This document shows positions 25,993 to 35,127 of a stretch of DNA of 64,000 nucleotides, piece by piece (position 1 is the first letter of the stretch; each line of letters starts with the position of its first letter). A model generated the notes under the pieces. That model did not search any database and had not been told where the DNA came from. It saw only the letters and a program-made list of their open reading frames with translations. The stretch comes from Parabacteroides goldsteinii DSM 19448 = WAL 12034 (GTDB lineage Bacteria > Bacteroidota > Bacteroidia > Bacteroidales > Tannerellaceae), in the NCBI RefSeq assembly GCF_000969835.1, contig NZ_KQ033912.1, positions 2,937,373-3,001,372 on the forward strand, written 5' to 3'. Made by a program: the position numbers and the translations under genes.

Positions 25993-27880
25993 CAATGTCT
26001 TTATGATGAACTTCGCAGGGGATGGTGAACCAGAAGGTACTTCCTTTCCCCTCTTCCGATTCGACTCCGATCTCTCCGTTCAGACGTTTTACAATTGTCA
26101 GGCAGATAGATAATCCCAGTCCTGTACCTTGTATGAAATTGTCAAATTTGGCAAAACGTTCGAACACGTGCGGAAGGTTTTCTTTGGAAATACCTTTGCC
26201 GGTGTCGGAAACATAGAAACGCAGGCCGCCTTCTATTTCTTCATATCCCATTCTTATAGTTCCTCTGAAAGTGAATTTGCAGGCATTGGTCAGAAAATTG
26301 GTTATGACTTGTGTCAGGCGTGTCTTTTCCGAATAGATAAAACAGGGATGTACGGGTGTTGAACATTCCAGTGTTACTTCTTCTTTTGTCCGGCTTTTGA
26401 ATGTCTGTGCCAGTGTGGTAAATAACGAAGAAACATTGATGTTGGAGAAGGTAAAATCCAATTGACCGGCCTCTATCTTTGATAAATCCAGTATGTCGTT
26501 GACCAGTTGGAGCAATAGCTCGTTATTGGTTTCGATGATATTACAGAATTCAGCAGTGTCTTCCGGACTTTCCGAATGGGCGATCAGGTTGGAGAAGCCG
26601 ACGATGGCATTGAGCGGAGTGCGTATTTCGTGGCTCATGTTTGCCAGAAACGCAGATTTCAGCCGGTTAGCCTCTTCCGCTTTTTCCTTTTCGCGACGTT
26701 CGTCTTCCTGTTTCAGTTTTTGGATATAAAGCCGGAAGCGCAGGACGGCAATTGTTGCCAGCAGGATAATGATTGCAAATGCACTGAACAGATGTATTTT
26801 ATATTTCTGAAAGAATGTCGGTGGCTGCTGGTAATAAATGGCGTTGGGTGGAAAGCGGGACGGTTCGATGCCGTGATTGAGCAGATGCTGGTAATTGAGA
26901 TAGGTGTGCGGTTCCCCTCCGATATGGGTTTGGATATCCCGGGCTGCGGTTCCTTGCCATATTAACCGGACGGTGGTAATAACAGATTCGCTGAAATCAT
27001 TTTCCGAGATATAATGTCCCCCGGCAAAATTACCAGTCTCGATGTTCAGGTCTGCCAGAAGATAGACCGGTGGCAGGGAAAAACTGTTGGTCATCTTTTG
27101 CATGTTATCGATCAGGTAATGATTCTCTTTGGAACTCTTGAAGACAAACCAGGAGTAATAGATGATACCTGCTTTCTGGTCATATATACTTAAGCTGTCC
27201 AACAGATTTTCGGTAGAGAGGGCTGGAGTGGACAACACTTCCAGTTTTAACTCGGGATAATTTGCCTGTATTGTTTTTGAAAGCTCCTGTTTGGTATATA
27301 AACTGATGTAGCGGTTGTCGCAAATAAAGATTATTTTTTTCAGTTCAGGCTGTAGCTTCTTTATTGTTTCAATGGTCTCTTTTACGAAAAGGGGCTGGAT
27401 CAGTCTGGTTGTATTGTATCCTTTTATCTCATCTTCCGTAAGAGCCATATGTTCGATAGTTTCCAGGTCTCTTTTTAGTAAATATTCTATTTTTATCGGG
27501 ACCAGTTCCTGCGAATGGCAGATGATGGAAGGTACATTTTTCCATTCATTATCGAAAAGGGGACGGCAGAGCAACCAGGCCGGATCGCCTATGCAAACAA
27601 CGACTTTGGGAGGGGTGGGGTATTTATTACGTAATATTTCCAGTTTCTCATTTACATCTGTCGTATCTTTTATAGCAGGGATAGATAACTCCTCGCCAAG
27701 CACTGTTATATGTTCCTGGGTAAAAGTCTTATTGATTGCTTCGTAAATACCTTGCGTCCATACTTCGTTAAAGTTGATGGAATGGATAACTAAAATATAA
27801 CCGTCCTTATCGTCCGGCAGGGCATACATGGAACGATCAATCAGTAGTATAAGGGATAATATGAAAAAAAGTCTTTTCAT
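25970..27880 (-). CDS. Orphan sensor histidine kinase with ABC-substrate-binding-like periplasmic domain
   Basis: A 636-aa protein: signal peptide or membrane segment 1-20, a periplasmic domain of the ABC sugar-binding type (residues 25-350, with KVVVCIGDPAWLL), a membrane helix at 362-385, a short coiled coil, HisKA with phospho-acceptor His417 in SHEIRTPL, and HATPase_c with DTGKGIS and GTGLGLSI. There is no receiver domain, and no response regulator is adjacent, so its partner is unlinked. Its ligand is unknown. It is divergent from the eIF1-like gene, with its own -7 box. Confidence 0.85.
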   Translation of the reverse strand: MKRLFFILSLILLIDRSMYALPDDKDGYILVIHSINFNEVWTQGIYEAINKTFTQEHITVLGEELSIPAIKDTTDVNEKLEILRNKYPTPPKVVVCIGDPAWLLCRPLFDNEWKNVPSIICHSQELVPIKIEYLLKRDLETIEHMALTEDEIKGYNTTRLIQPLFVKETIETIKKLQPELKKIIFICDNRYISLYTKQELSKTIQANYPELKLEVLSTPALSTENLLDSLSIYDQKAGIIYYSWFVFKSSKENHYLIDNMQKMTNSFSLPPVYLLADLNIETGNFAGGHYISENDFSESVITTVRLIWQGTAARDIQTHIGGEPHTYLNYQHLLNHGIEPSRFPPNAIYYQQPPTFFQKYKIHLFSAFAIIILLATIAVLRFRLYIQKLKQEDERREKEKAEEANRLKSAFLANMSHEIRTPLNAIVGFSNLIAHSESPEDTAEFCNIIETNNELLLQLVNDILDLSKIEAGQLDFTFSNINVSSLFTTLAQTFKSRTKEEVTLECSTPVHPCFIYSEKTRLTQVITNFLTNACKFTFRGTIRMGYEEIEGGLRFYVSDTGKGISKENLPHVFERFAKFDNFIQGTGLGLSICLTIVKRLNGEIGVESEEGKGSTFWFTIPCEVHHKDIVISESRQ

Positions 27881-27930
27881 ACGAACTAGTGTGATAATTA
27901 AAATAGTTATGAAAATCAGTCTGTTTCAAG

Positions 27931-27938
27931 CAAAGATA
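27931..27938 (-). promoter_or_regulatory. -7 box for the sensor kinase
   Basis: The minus strand reads TATCTTTG, matching TAnnTTTG, 51 bases upstream of the start at 27880. Confidence 0.5.
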
Positions 27939-27956
27939 TGTATTATTCTCCGTTCT

Positions 27957-27988
27957 TTTGCTTATCCCGCTGTTAATTTGTAGTTTTG
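27957..27988 (+). promoter_or_regulatory. Complete -33/-7 promoter for the eIF1-like gene
   Basis: TTTG (27957-27960), then exactly 20 bases, then TAGTTTTG (27981-27988). Both elements match the Bacteroidales consensus with ideal spacing, 24 bases before the ATG at 28012. Confidence 0.75.
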
Positions 27989-28011
27989 AACCAAATAAAA
28001 TGTAATGAATT

Positions 28012-28356
28012 ATGAAGAATAATGACTGGAAAGACCGTTTGGGGGTGATGTATTCCACCAATCCGGATTTTCAATATAATACAGGGGATGAGGTAGAAGA
28101 AGATACACTTCCCAAAGAGAAACAACAATTGCGTATCTCGCTGGACAAGCGGAACCGGGGTGGTAAAGCCGTTACATTGGTGACCGGATTCCGTGGTACG
28201 ACAGAGGATATGGAGGCTTTAGGTAAATTCCTGAAGGTAAAATGCGGGGTAGGCGGTTCCGCTAAGGACGGAGAAATCATCGTACAGGGAGATTTGCGTC
28301 AGAAAGTACTCGAAATCCTCCAAAAGGAAGGCTATGTAAAGAGCCGGATTATTTGA
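28012..28356 (+). CDS. SUI1/eIF1-family translation factor (YciH-like)
   Basis: A 114-aa protein with an N-terminal extension and the SUI1 core: GKAVTLVTGFRGTTEDMEALGKFLK, then CGVGGSAKDGEIIVQGD, ending in KEGYVKSRII. Relatives of eIF1 in bacteria bind the 30S subunit and may affect start-codon fidelity; their role is less settled than in eukaryotes. It is followed 40 bases later by the helicase-nuclease gene. Confidence 0.9.
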   Translation: MKNNDWKDRLGVMYSTNPDFQYNTGDEVEEDTLPKEKQQLRISLDKRNRGGKAVTLVTGFRGTTEDMEALGKFLKVKCGVGGSAKDGEIIVQGDLRQKVLEILQKEGYVKSRII

Positions 28357-28396
28357 GGAGATTCAATATTAAAACCTCTCATTAATAATTAAAACT

Positions 28397-31300
28397 ATGC
28401 TGACTGTTTACAGAGCTTCGGCGGGAGCCGGAAAAACCCATAAGCTGACCGGTGAATATCTGACCTTGCTGTTTGGCGGGACGGGAGCCTATCGCCGTAT
28501 CCTGGCGGTGACGTTTACCAATAAGGCTACCGATGAGATGAAAAGCCGTATTGTGGAGGAACTTTACAACCTCTCTTCCGGTCGTAAGTCTGATTATGTG
28601 GAATCTTTGCGGGCTACCTATGTACTGACCGAGGAACAAGTCCGTAAACAGGCAAAAAAGATATTAACCGATATCCTGCACGATTATTCTGCATTCAATA
28701 TCAGCACCATCGACCGTTTCTTCCAGCAGACTATGCGTGCTTTTACCCGTGAAATAGGTTTGCAGGGTGGCTATGGCATTGAAATGGACCAGGAGCTGGT
28801 GCTCACTTCAGCTGTCGATAACCTGCTGGCTGACCTTGAAAAGCCGGAAAGCAAGGAACTGTTAGGCTGGCTGCTTCGTTTCGCCGAAGATAAGATAGAG
28901 AATGGAGGCGAATGGAACCTCCGTAAAGATATCATGTCCCTGAGCCGTGAAGTTTTTAAGGAAAGCTACAAGGCATCCAGTGAAGAAGTGGCCAAAGATA
29001 TCGAGGATAAGGAAGCACTCGAAAACTATAAAAATGAACTCTTTGGTATTATCCGTTCGGTAGAAGCCGAAGCGAAGCGATTGGGCGAGAGCGGTCTTGC
29101 CTTACTCAATAAATATGCCATCCGTACAACCGATTTTAAGGGAGGAAGCCGTTCTCCGCTTACCCTGCTGGACCGTCTGGCGAAAGGTGAGATGAAAGAG
29201 CCGACAGCCACCTTTATCGGCCTAGCCGATAATCTGGAAGGCTGTTTTACCAAAACAACTCCGATAGGAATGCGTCAGGTCATCGGTTGTGTTTTTGAAG
29301 ACGGTCTGAATGATTGTATCAAACGTATCATCGCCCTGTTCTCTAATCTGACCGCTTATAATACGGCTCGTGAAATCGTACGTTATTATTATACGCTGGG
29401 TATCCTGACCGACGTTTCCCGCCAGATCGCCTCCTATCGGGAGGAAAAGAATGTCATGCTGATTGCCGATACGACCGAGCTGCTGAATAAAGTGATCGGA
29501 GGCAGCGATGCCCCGTTCATCTATGAAAAGACCGGTACGCACGTCGATCATTATATGATTGATGAATTTCAGGACACCAGCGGCATGCAATGGAACAACT
29601 TCCGTCCGCTGATCGAAGAAAGCCTGGCACACGACCGGGCCAATCTGATTGTGGGAGACGTAAAACAAAGTATCTACCGCTTCCGCAACTCCGACTGGAA
29701 ATTGCTGGATGAACAGGTGCAAGCCGATTTCTCGCAGGAAGAAGTTCGGGAAGAAACATTGAAGGAAAACTGGCGCAGCTGCCGGAATATCGTTGAATTT
29801 AATAATACGTTCTTTACCGCTATCCCCGGTGTCTTGCAAAGCGTATATAACGAAAGCCTGCTGACCTCTTCGCTGAGTGAAGAACAGCGTGCCGCCTATC
29901 TGACAAAGATCATGTCGGCTTATACGAAAAGTTATCAACAGGTTCCGCCGCCGTTCAAACAGAAAGACGGCCATGTCAAAATAGAATTTCTTGCCGGTGA
30001 TGAAGAGAAAGACTGGAAAGAAGAAGCCCTGGACCGTCTGCCCGGTGTGGTGGAACAATTACAGGATAACGGTTATGCCCTGAAGGATATCGCCATTTTG
30101 GTCCGTACCAATATGGAAGGGGCGATGGTGGCTGAAAAGCTGCTTTCCTATAAAGAGGCAAACCCTTCCGACCGTTATCATTACGACATAATCTCCGACG
30201 ACGCCCTGTTTGTCAGCGGATCGCCGGCTGTTCGTTTTATGGTTGCCCTGTTGCGGTATCTGAGAAACCCGGAAGATAAAATCAATGAACAGACAGCCTT
30301 GTACTCTTACCGGATTTTACAGGGAGCGACGAAAGACGAGAATCTCTCGGAGGCATATTCCGTAACCGTTTCCGGTCTGGCTTTTCCGCCGGAGATTGCA
30401 TCGGAGTTGCAGACTCTTTCCCGCCAGTCACTGTATGAAATATCAGAAGGACTTTTCCGTCTTTTCTCCGGAGAATTTCAGAATAACGAACAGGTCTTCG
30501 TTCAGGCGTTTCTCGATATGGTATCGGAGTATACCCAAAAAGAAAGTGCCGATCTGACTCGCTTCCTGAAATGGTGGGATGAGACGGGATACCGTAAAAC
30601 AATCGCTACCCCGGATGCGCAGAATGCCATCCGTATCCTTACCGTCCATAAGTCGAAAGGACTCGGATTCAAGGTCGTCATTATCCCGTTCGGCGACTGG
30701 GAGATAGACCATAAGCCCAGCAAACCGGTTATCCTGTGGTGTAAACCGGAAACCAAACCGTTCAACCGGCTGCATCTGGTTCCTGTCCGCTATAGCCAGT
30801 CGCTGGGGAATACCATTTTTGCGGAAGACTATTTCCGTGAGCGATTGCATGCTTTCATTGATAATCTGAATACATTATATGTCGCTTTCACCCGCTCCAA
30901 AGACGAACTGATCGTTTTTGCTCCCCGTCCGAAAAAGATAAAGGAAGAGACCGGCGAAGTCGAAAAGATCTCTTCCATGGCCGATGCTTTATGGGCAGGC
31001 TTGTATCTGGAGGTGAAGGATACCCGGGAAGGAGACGCGCTTGTTTCATTGCCTTCTTCTTTTGATACGAAAGAAGGGATCTTTGAACTGGGTAGTTGGT
31101 GGCATCCCGCAGCAGCCAAGCAGGATGGACACAGTCCCGAGGAGATCGCGATGGCTCGTATCAACTCTATTTCCCCCGACGACCGTTTACAGCTTCGTCT
31201 GCATGGCAAAGGCTTTTTCTTTGATAATGCCCGTCGTAAACACGGTGCCCTGATGCACGAGGTGCTCAGTCAGATACGGACACAAAAGGATATCCCCGCA

Positions 31301-31660
31301 GCCGTTGAAGGCTATCGTTTGGCCGGTGTCATTAATAAGGATGAAGCAGAGTCGCTGGTTGTCCGGCTGGAAGAATTGCTGGAAATGCCGGAAGTGCATC
31401 CTTGGTATGACGGGACGGCCCGTGTGCTGAATGAAGTCGATATCCTTTTCGGAAAAGGATTGTCCAAACGTCCCGACCGGGTCATGATATCGGAAGATAA
31501 AGTCGTGGTGATCGACTATAAATTCGGTGAAATACAGGATAAGAGATATCATAACCAGGTGAAGAATTATATGAAACTGATCCGGCAGATGGGATATGAA
31601 AAGGTAGAGGGTTACCTGTGGTATGTGGAACTGGGAACTATCGAATCTGTAGATAGTTGA
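28397..31660 (+). CDS. UvrD/RecB-type helicase-nuclease (AddA-like)
   Basis: A 1087-aa SF1 helicase. Walker A is ASAGAGKTH (residues 7-15); the DEXQ-like motif is MIDEFQDTSG (about 391), then VGDVKQSIYRFR (about 422) and motif VI-like YVAFTRSKDEL (about 829). The C-terminal 150 residues carry a RecB-family nuclease signature: MHEVLSQI, then VVVIDYKFG and HNQVKNYM. It should process double-strand breaks like AddA or RecB. The expected AddB-type partner is not in this window. The next gene is unrelated (psd). Confidence 0.9.
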   Translation: MLTVYRASAGAGKTHKLTGEYLTLLFGGTGAYRRILAVTFTNKATDEMKSRIVEELYNLSSGRKSDYVESLRATYVLTEEQVRKQAKKILTDILHDYSAFNISTIDRFFQQTMRAFTREIGLQGGYGIEMDQELVLTSAVDNLLADLEKPESKELLGWLLRFAEDKIENGGEWNLRKDIMSLSREVFKESYKASSEEVAKDIEDKEALENYKNELFGIIRSVEAEAKRLGESGLALLNKYAIRTTDFKGGSRSPLTLLDRLAKGEMKEPTATFIGLADNLEGCFTKTTPIGMRQVIGCVFEDGLNDCIKRIIALFSNLTAYNTAREIVRYYYTLGILTDVSRQIASYREEKNVMLIADTTELLNKVIGGSDAPFIYEKTGTHVDHYMIDEFQDTSGMQWNNFRPLIEESLAHDRANLIVGDVKQSIYRFRNSDWKLLDEQVQADFSQEEVREETLKENWRSCRNIVEFNNTFFTAIPGVLQSVYNESLLTSSLSEEQRAAYLTKIMSAYTKSYQQVPPPFKQKDGHVKIEFLAGDEEKDWKEEALDRLPGVVEQLQDNGYALKDIAILVRTNMEGAMVAEKLLSYKEANPSDRYHYDIISDDALFVSGSPAVRFMVALLRYLRNPEDKINEQTALYSYRILQGATKDENLSEAYSVTVSGLAFPPEIASELQTLSRQSLYEISEGLFRLFSGEFQNNEQVFVQAFLDMVSEYTQKESADLTRFLKWWDETGYRKTIATPDAQNAIRILTVHKSKGLGFKVVIIPFGDWEIDHKPSKPVILWCKPETKPFNRLHLVPVRYSQSLGNTIFAEDYFRERLHAFIDNLNTLYVAFTRSKDELIVFAPRPKKIKEETGEVEKISSMADALWAGLYLEVKDTREGDALVSLPSSFDTKEGIFELGSWWHPAAAKQDGHSPEEIAMARINSISPDDRLQLRLHGKGFFFDNARRKHGALMHEVLSQIRTQKDIPAAVEGYRLAGVINKDEAESLVVRLEELLEMPEVHPWYDGTARVLNEVDILFGKGLSKRPDRVMISEDKVVVIDYKFGEIQDKRYHNQVKNYMKLIRQMGYEKVEGYLWYVELGTIESVDS

Positions 31661-31747
31661 TGACTCCCGGTTGACAGTCCGGCTTCGCATCTGTCCGCAG
31701 TCAACCGATTTGTCATCTTATTTGTTTTGTTATTCCGTAAAAATGAA

Positions 31748-31755
31748 TACTTTTG
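31748..31755 (+). promoter_or_regulatory. -7 box for the psd-pssA operon
   Basis: TACTTTTG matches TAnnTTTG, with TTTG 18 bases upstream, 34 bases before the start at 31790. Confidence 0.55.
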
Positions 31756-31789
31756 CAAATTGTAATAAAAACGCAGTTTAAGAAGAAGG

Positions 31790-32464
31790 ATGAAAGTACA
31801 TAAAGAAGGAACAGGCCTGCTACTTACGTTATTTACGGTTTTATTTGTCGTAAATGTCGCATTATACCATACCGTAGGTAAGGGAGTGCTGTTCTATTCT
31901 GTTGCGACAGTTTCGACTATTCTTTTCCTGCTGATCCTGAATTTCTTCCGCAGTCCGTTTCGTCGTTTCCCTTACGACTCTGAAGGTCTGGTGATTGCAC
32001 CGGCCGACGGTACGATCGTAGCAATCGAGGAAGTGATGGAAAATGAGATCCTTCACCGGAAATGTTTGCAGATATCTATCTTTATGTCCGTGTTTAACGT
32101 ACATGCCAACTGGTTTCCGGTAAACGGTACCGTGAAACATGTCTCTCATAATAACGGACGGTTCATGGCGGCCTATTTGCCGAAGAGCAGTACTGAAAAC
32201 GAACGTTCAGCCGTTGTTATCACGACTAAGAACGGGGTGGATGTACTGGCACGCCAGATTGCGGGAGCACTTGCCCGGCGTATTGTTACGTATGCCAAGG
32301 TCGGAGAGAAATGTCACGTGGATGAACAGATGGGTTTTATCAAATTCGGGTCGCGTGTAGATGTTTATTTGCCGGTGGGAACCGAAGTCTTGATTGAGAT
32401 GGATCAGAAGGTGACCGGTAACCAGACACCGATTGCACGGTTAAGCAAATGCCCGTGCGAATAG
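31790..32464 (+). CDS. psd: Phosphatidylserine decarboxylase
   Basis: A 224-aa protein of the short Psd type. Two N-terminal membrane helices (residues 8-54) are followed by the catalytic domain with SVFNVHANWFPVNGTV. The self-cleavage site is at the GS in IKFGSRVD near residue 187, where the serine becomes the pyruvoyl cofactor. It makes phosphatidylethanolamine from phosphatidylserine. It sits 22 bases ahead of pssA, which supplies its substrate. Confidence 0.94.
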   Translation: MKVHKEGTGLLLTLFTVLFVVNVALYHTVGKGVLFYSVATVSTILFLLILNFFRSPFRRFPYDSEGLVIAPADGTIVAIEEVMENEILHRKCLQISIFMSVFNVHANWFPVNGTVKHVSHNNGRFMAAYLPKSSTENERSAVVITTKNGVDVLARQIAGALARRIVTYAKVGEKCHVDEQMGFIKFGSRVDVYLPVGTEVLIEMDQKVTGNQTPIARLSKCPCE

Positions 32465-32486
32465 AATCCGGAAAATATACGAAAGA

Positions 32487-33182
32487 ATGAATATAAGAAA
32501 GCATATCCCCAATACAATCACTTGTCTGAGTCTTGTATCAGGATGCATCGCCACTGTGATGGCTTTGCAGGATAATTATTTATGGGCTGCCATATGGATC
32601 ATCATTGCTGCCGTGTTCGATTTTCTCGACGGCTTTGCCGCCCGTTTGCTGAAGGCTTATTCTCCGATGGGAAAAGAGTTGGACTCATTGTCGGATATGG
32701 TGAGTTTCGGAGTGGCACCCGGTATGATCGTATTCTCGATGCTGGGACAGGCAAGCCTTCCTTTAGGCGAGATAGGACGTTATATTCCTTATCTGGCTTT
32801 TGTGATTCCTGCTTTCTCCGGTTTGCGTCTTGCCAAATTCAATATTGATGAGCGGCAGACAACTTCATTTATCGGTATGCCGGTTCCGGCACATGCGTTA
32901 TTCTGGGCTTCGGTCGGATATTCATTGTCTCCTTTGAGCCAGGCGAATAATGTCTTATTTATAGTGGTTACGCTGGTGGTAGCGTTGGCTACCTCCTTAT
33001 TGCTTGTGTCTGAGATCCCTATGTTCTCGTTAAAGATCAAGTCGGTTGCATGGAAAGGTAATGAAAGACGCTATATATTAGTGGGTTGCGCAGTCCTGTT
33101 CGTTGCCTTTTTCGGTATGCTTGGTATAGCGGGAACAATTCTTCTCTATATCCTCTTGTCTATTTTTAACAAAAGGCAGTAA
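32487..33182 (+). CDS. pssA: CDP-diacylglycerol-serine O-phosphatidyltransferase
   Basis: A 231-aa integral membrane protein with the CDP-alcohol phosphotransferase motif: DGFAAR, then eight residues, G-KE-LDSLSD (about residues 48-70). It makes phosphatidylserine from CDP-diacylglycerol and serine. It forms an operon with psd upstream, and the DUF4834 gene follows 57 bases later. Confidence 0.94.
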   Translation: MNIRKHIPNTITCLSLVSGCIATVMALQDNYLWAAIWIIIAAVFDFLDGFAARLLKAYSPMGKELDSLSDMVSFGVAPGMIVFSMLGQASLPLGEIGRYIPYLAFVIPAFSGLRLAKFNIDERQTTSFIGMPVPAHALFWASVGYSLSPLSQANNVLFIVVTLVVALATSLLLVSEIPMFSLKIKSVAWKGNERRYILVGCAVLFVAFFGMLGIAGTILLYILLSIFNKRQ

Positions 33183-33239
33183 ACAAGAGGTCTGGTCTAT
33201 GTGTTTCTCTTATAAACCAACTAAGTAACGAATAATATT

Positions 33240-33509
33240 ATGTTTAAGTTTTTGTTTGTAATGTTTTTCTTCTTCATCCTGTTAGTCTTCCTGATGGGTT
33301 TCTCTATCCTGCGTACATTTAAGAATATGTTGTTTGGTAGCGGAAGCAGCAATGCAAAGAAAGGGGAACAGCGTCGTCAGACAAGTAGTTACTCCGGTGG
33401 ACAACGTCAGTCGCATAATACCGCTGAGGAAGATTATGCGGCCGCCAATCGCAAAAAGATCTTTACTAAGGACGAAGGCGAATATGTCGATTTCGAAGAA
33501 GTAAAGTAG
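33240..33509 (+). CDS. DUF4834 family small membrane protein
   Basis: An 89-aa protein with one hydrophobic N-terminal segment (MFKFLFVMFFFFILLVFLMG), a positively charged, low-complexity middle and a conserved acidic end, GEYVDFEEVK. The function is unknown. It regularly follows the phosphatidylethanolamine genes in Bacteroidales, so a membrane-associated role is likely. Confidence 0.82.
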   Translation: MFKFLFVMFFFFILLVFLMGFSILRTFKNMLFGSGSSNAKKGEQRRQTSSYSGGQRQSHNTAEEDYAAANRKKIFTKDEGEYVDFEEVK

Positions 33510-33563
33510 TAAGCTTTTGATCAATAACACGAAAATATAGCTGAGTTAAAAAAGAAGGATATG

Positions 33564-33588
33564 AATTGGGTAGTGTCACTACCCAGTT
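33564..33588. repeat. 12-bp-arm hairpin after the DUF4834 gene
   Basis: AATTGGGTAGTG (33564-33575) and CACTACCCAGTT (33577-33588) pair around a single base. There is no strong T-run. It lies between convergent genes and may act as a terminator. Confidence 0.5.
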
Positions 33589-33653
33589 GAAATTGGGAGG
33601 CTTTCTGCTCGCAGTATTGTATTATTTAGGAGCTAATCTTGTTGATGATTGCT

Positions 33654-34094
33654 TTATCTGCGTGACTTAAAGAATTTCTGCATCTCTTCCGCACACTCTT
33701 TCTCCATTACTCCCATTTTTACTATCGCTTTGGGATGGAAAGCCTTCGGCGCATATTGCTGAAAGCCTCTTTTCTCGTCGCTTGCCCCATATACAATGGT
33801 GCTGAGTTGGGACCATCCGATGGCACCGGCACACATGATACAGGGTTCTACCGTTACATAAAGACTGCAATTAGTCAGGTACTTGGCACCCAGTACGCCT
33901 ACGGCTGCCGTTATGGCCAACATCTCTGCATGGGCGGTCGGGTCGTTCAGCCGCTCCGTCTGGTTATGGGCACGGGCAATAATCTGATTGTTACATACAA
34001 CAACGGCCCCTACGGGCACTTCTCCTTCGTCGGCGGCAGCACGCGCTTCCACCAACGCCTGTTTCATAAAATATTCGTCGTTAAATGGATTCAT
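33654..34094 (-). CDS. tadA: Nucleoside deaminase, tRNA adenosine(34) deaminase type
   Basis: A 146-aa zinc deaminase with HAEMLAI (residues 54-60, catalytic glutamate) and PCIMCAGAI (about 84-92, two zinc cysteines). It converts adenosine 34 to inosine in tRNA-Arg. Related guanine and cytosine deaminases look similar, but this is the usual Bacteroidales TadA. Its start overlaps the stop of the upstream small gene by 4 bases (ATGA). Confidence 0.9.
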   Translation of the reverse strand: MNPFNDEYFMKQALVEARAAADEGEVPVGAVVVCNNQIIARAHNQTERLNDPTAHAEMLAITAAVGVLGAKYLTNCSLYVTVEPCIMCAGAIGWSQLSTIVYGASDEKRGFQQYAPKAFHPKAIVKMGVMEKECAEEMQKFFKSRR

Positions 34095-34318
34095 CTTCTC
34101 ATTTCTGTTTCTTTGAAGAGGGTAGGATAATCCTCTTCCAGTGTCTTGAGTATATGTGAAAGGATTGTTTCCCGGTACCAGCGGGATTTGTTTTCGATAT
34201 TATATCTGGCAAGATAGCGGTCGACAGCCTTCTGCTCTTCATCGTTGAGCATAAAAGTAACCTTATGCACCCTCGGGCGATTGGGTTGGGGTGGTGAATA
34301 TTTCCGTTTTAATGCCAT
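34091..34318 (-). CDS. Small basic protein of unknown function, ribbon-helix-helix-like
   Basis: The start is set at 34318 (MALKRKYSPPQPNRPR). A longer reading adds three residues. The 75-aa product has a basic, proline-rich head. A segment follows, VTFMLNDEEQKAVDRYLARYNIENKSRWYRETI, that resembles a ribbon-helix-helix core (strand, helix, turn, helix). No function is known. It is coupled to tadA. Its -7 box ends only 6 bases upstream of the ATG, so the transcript may be nearly leaderless. Confidence 0.6.
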   Translation of the reverse strand: MALKRKYSPPQPNRPRVHKVTFMLNDEEQKAVDRYLARYNIENKSRWYRETILSHILKTLEEDYPTLFKETEMRR

Positions 34319-34324
34319 ATTGTG

Positions 34325-34372
34325 CAAATGTACAAGTGAAAGCCCAAATAAAAAAGAAAAACAGTATATTTG
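34325..34372. promoter_or_regulatory. Divergent promoters for the tadA unit and yraN
   Basis: The minus strand carries TACATTTG (34325-34332), and the plus strand carries TATATTTG (34365-34372). Both are exact TAnnTTTG matches, and both are followed by TGTGCAAA or its inverse. Predicted leaders are under about 10 bases in both directions. Confidence 0.55.
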
Positions 34373-34386
34373 TGCAAATTAATAAG

Positions 34387-34752
34387 ATGGCTGAACAAAA
34401 CGATTTAGGCAGGGATGGTGAAGCAAGGGCACGCGATTATCTGATCCGTCAGGGCTACACGATTTTGCATACCAACTGGAGATGGCATCATTACGAACTG
34501 GATATTGTTGCCGTCAAGGAGAAGGATCTGGTTGTCGTAGAGGTGAAAACCCGCTCGGAAGATTATCTCCTTTCGCCCGAAGAAGCTGTCGATAATAAAA
34601 AGATCAGGCGTATTGTAGCGGCGGCAGATGCCTATGTCCGTTATTTTAACCTGGATTTGCCGGTCCGTTTCGACATCATCACCCTGGTAAAAGAGAAGGA
34701 TGGTTTCCGGATCGAGCATATAGACGATGCTTTCTACGCTCCGTCCCGATAA
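34387..34752 (+). CDS. yraN: YraN/UPF0102 family endonuclease-like protein
   Basis: The start is placed at 34387 (MAEQNDLGRDGEARARDYL), because the longer frame runs through the divergent promoter. The 121-aa product has the restriction-like fold motif GRDGEARA, then ELDIVAVKEKDLVVVEVKTR (D and E-x-K of the nuclease core). A role in recombination or repair has been suggested for the family. Its relation to the adjacent MmcQ gene is positional only. Confidence 0.9.
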   Translation: MAEQNDLGRDGEARARDYLIRQGYTILHTNWRWHHYELDIVAVKEKDLVVVEVKTRSEDYLLSPEEAVDNKKIRRIVAAADAYVRYFNLDLPVRFDIITLVKEKDGFRIEHIDDAFYAPSR

Positions 34753-34773
34753 AATAGAAAACTGAGAAAACGT

Positions 34774-35127
34774 ATGAATATAGAAGAAGCCCGTGAATAT
34801 TGTTTGTCGTTGAAAAACGTTACCGAATGTTTTCCTTTCGATGATGTCTCGCTCGTCTTTAAAGTGGAGAACAAGATGTTTGCCCTTTTGCCTCTGGACG
34901 GAGAGGAACCGTATTTGGCTCTGAAATGTAATCCGGATTATACGGAAGAGTTGCGCGACCGTTATGCAGCAGTCGAGGGAGCTTATCATTTCAATAAGAA
35001 ATACTGGAACGGAGTTTATCTGGAACGCGACATGTCCGACGACGATATCCGCCACTGGATTCGTCATTCCTATCGTGAGGTAATAGCCAAACTACCGAAG
35101 AAAATAAGAGAAGCATACGATGAATGA
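34774..35127 (+). CDS. MmcQ/YjbR family DNA-binding protein
   Basis: A 117-aa protein with the YjbR/CyaY-like fold signature: EEAREYCLSLKNVTECFPFD at the N-terminus, KMFALLPL in the middle, and KKYWNGVYL. A double-wing fold suggests DNA binding, but cellular targets are unknown. The last 8 bases overlap birA. Confidence 0.88.
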   Translation: MNIEEAREYCLSLKNVTECFPFDDVSLVFKVENKMFALLPLDGEEPYLALKCNPDYTEELRDRYAAVEGAYHFNKKYWNGVYLERDMSDDDIRHWIRHSYREVIAKLPKKIREAYDE

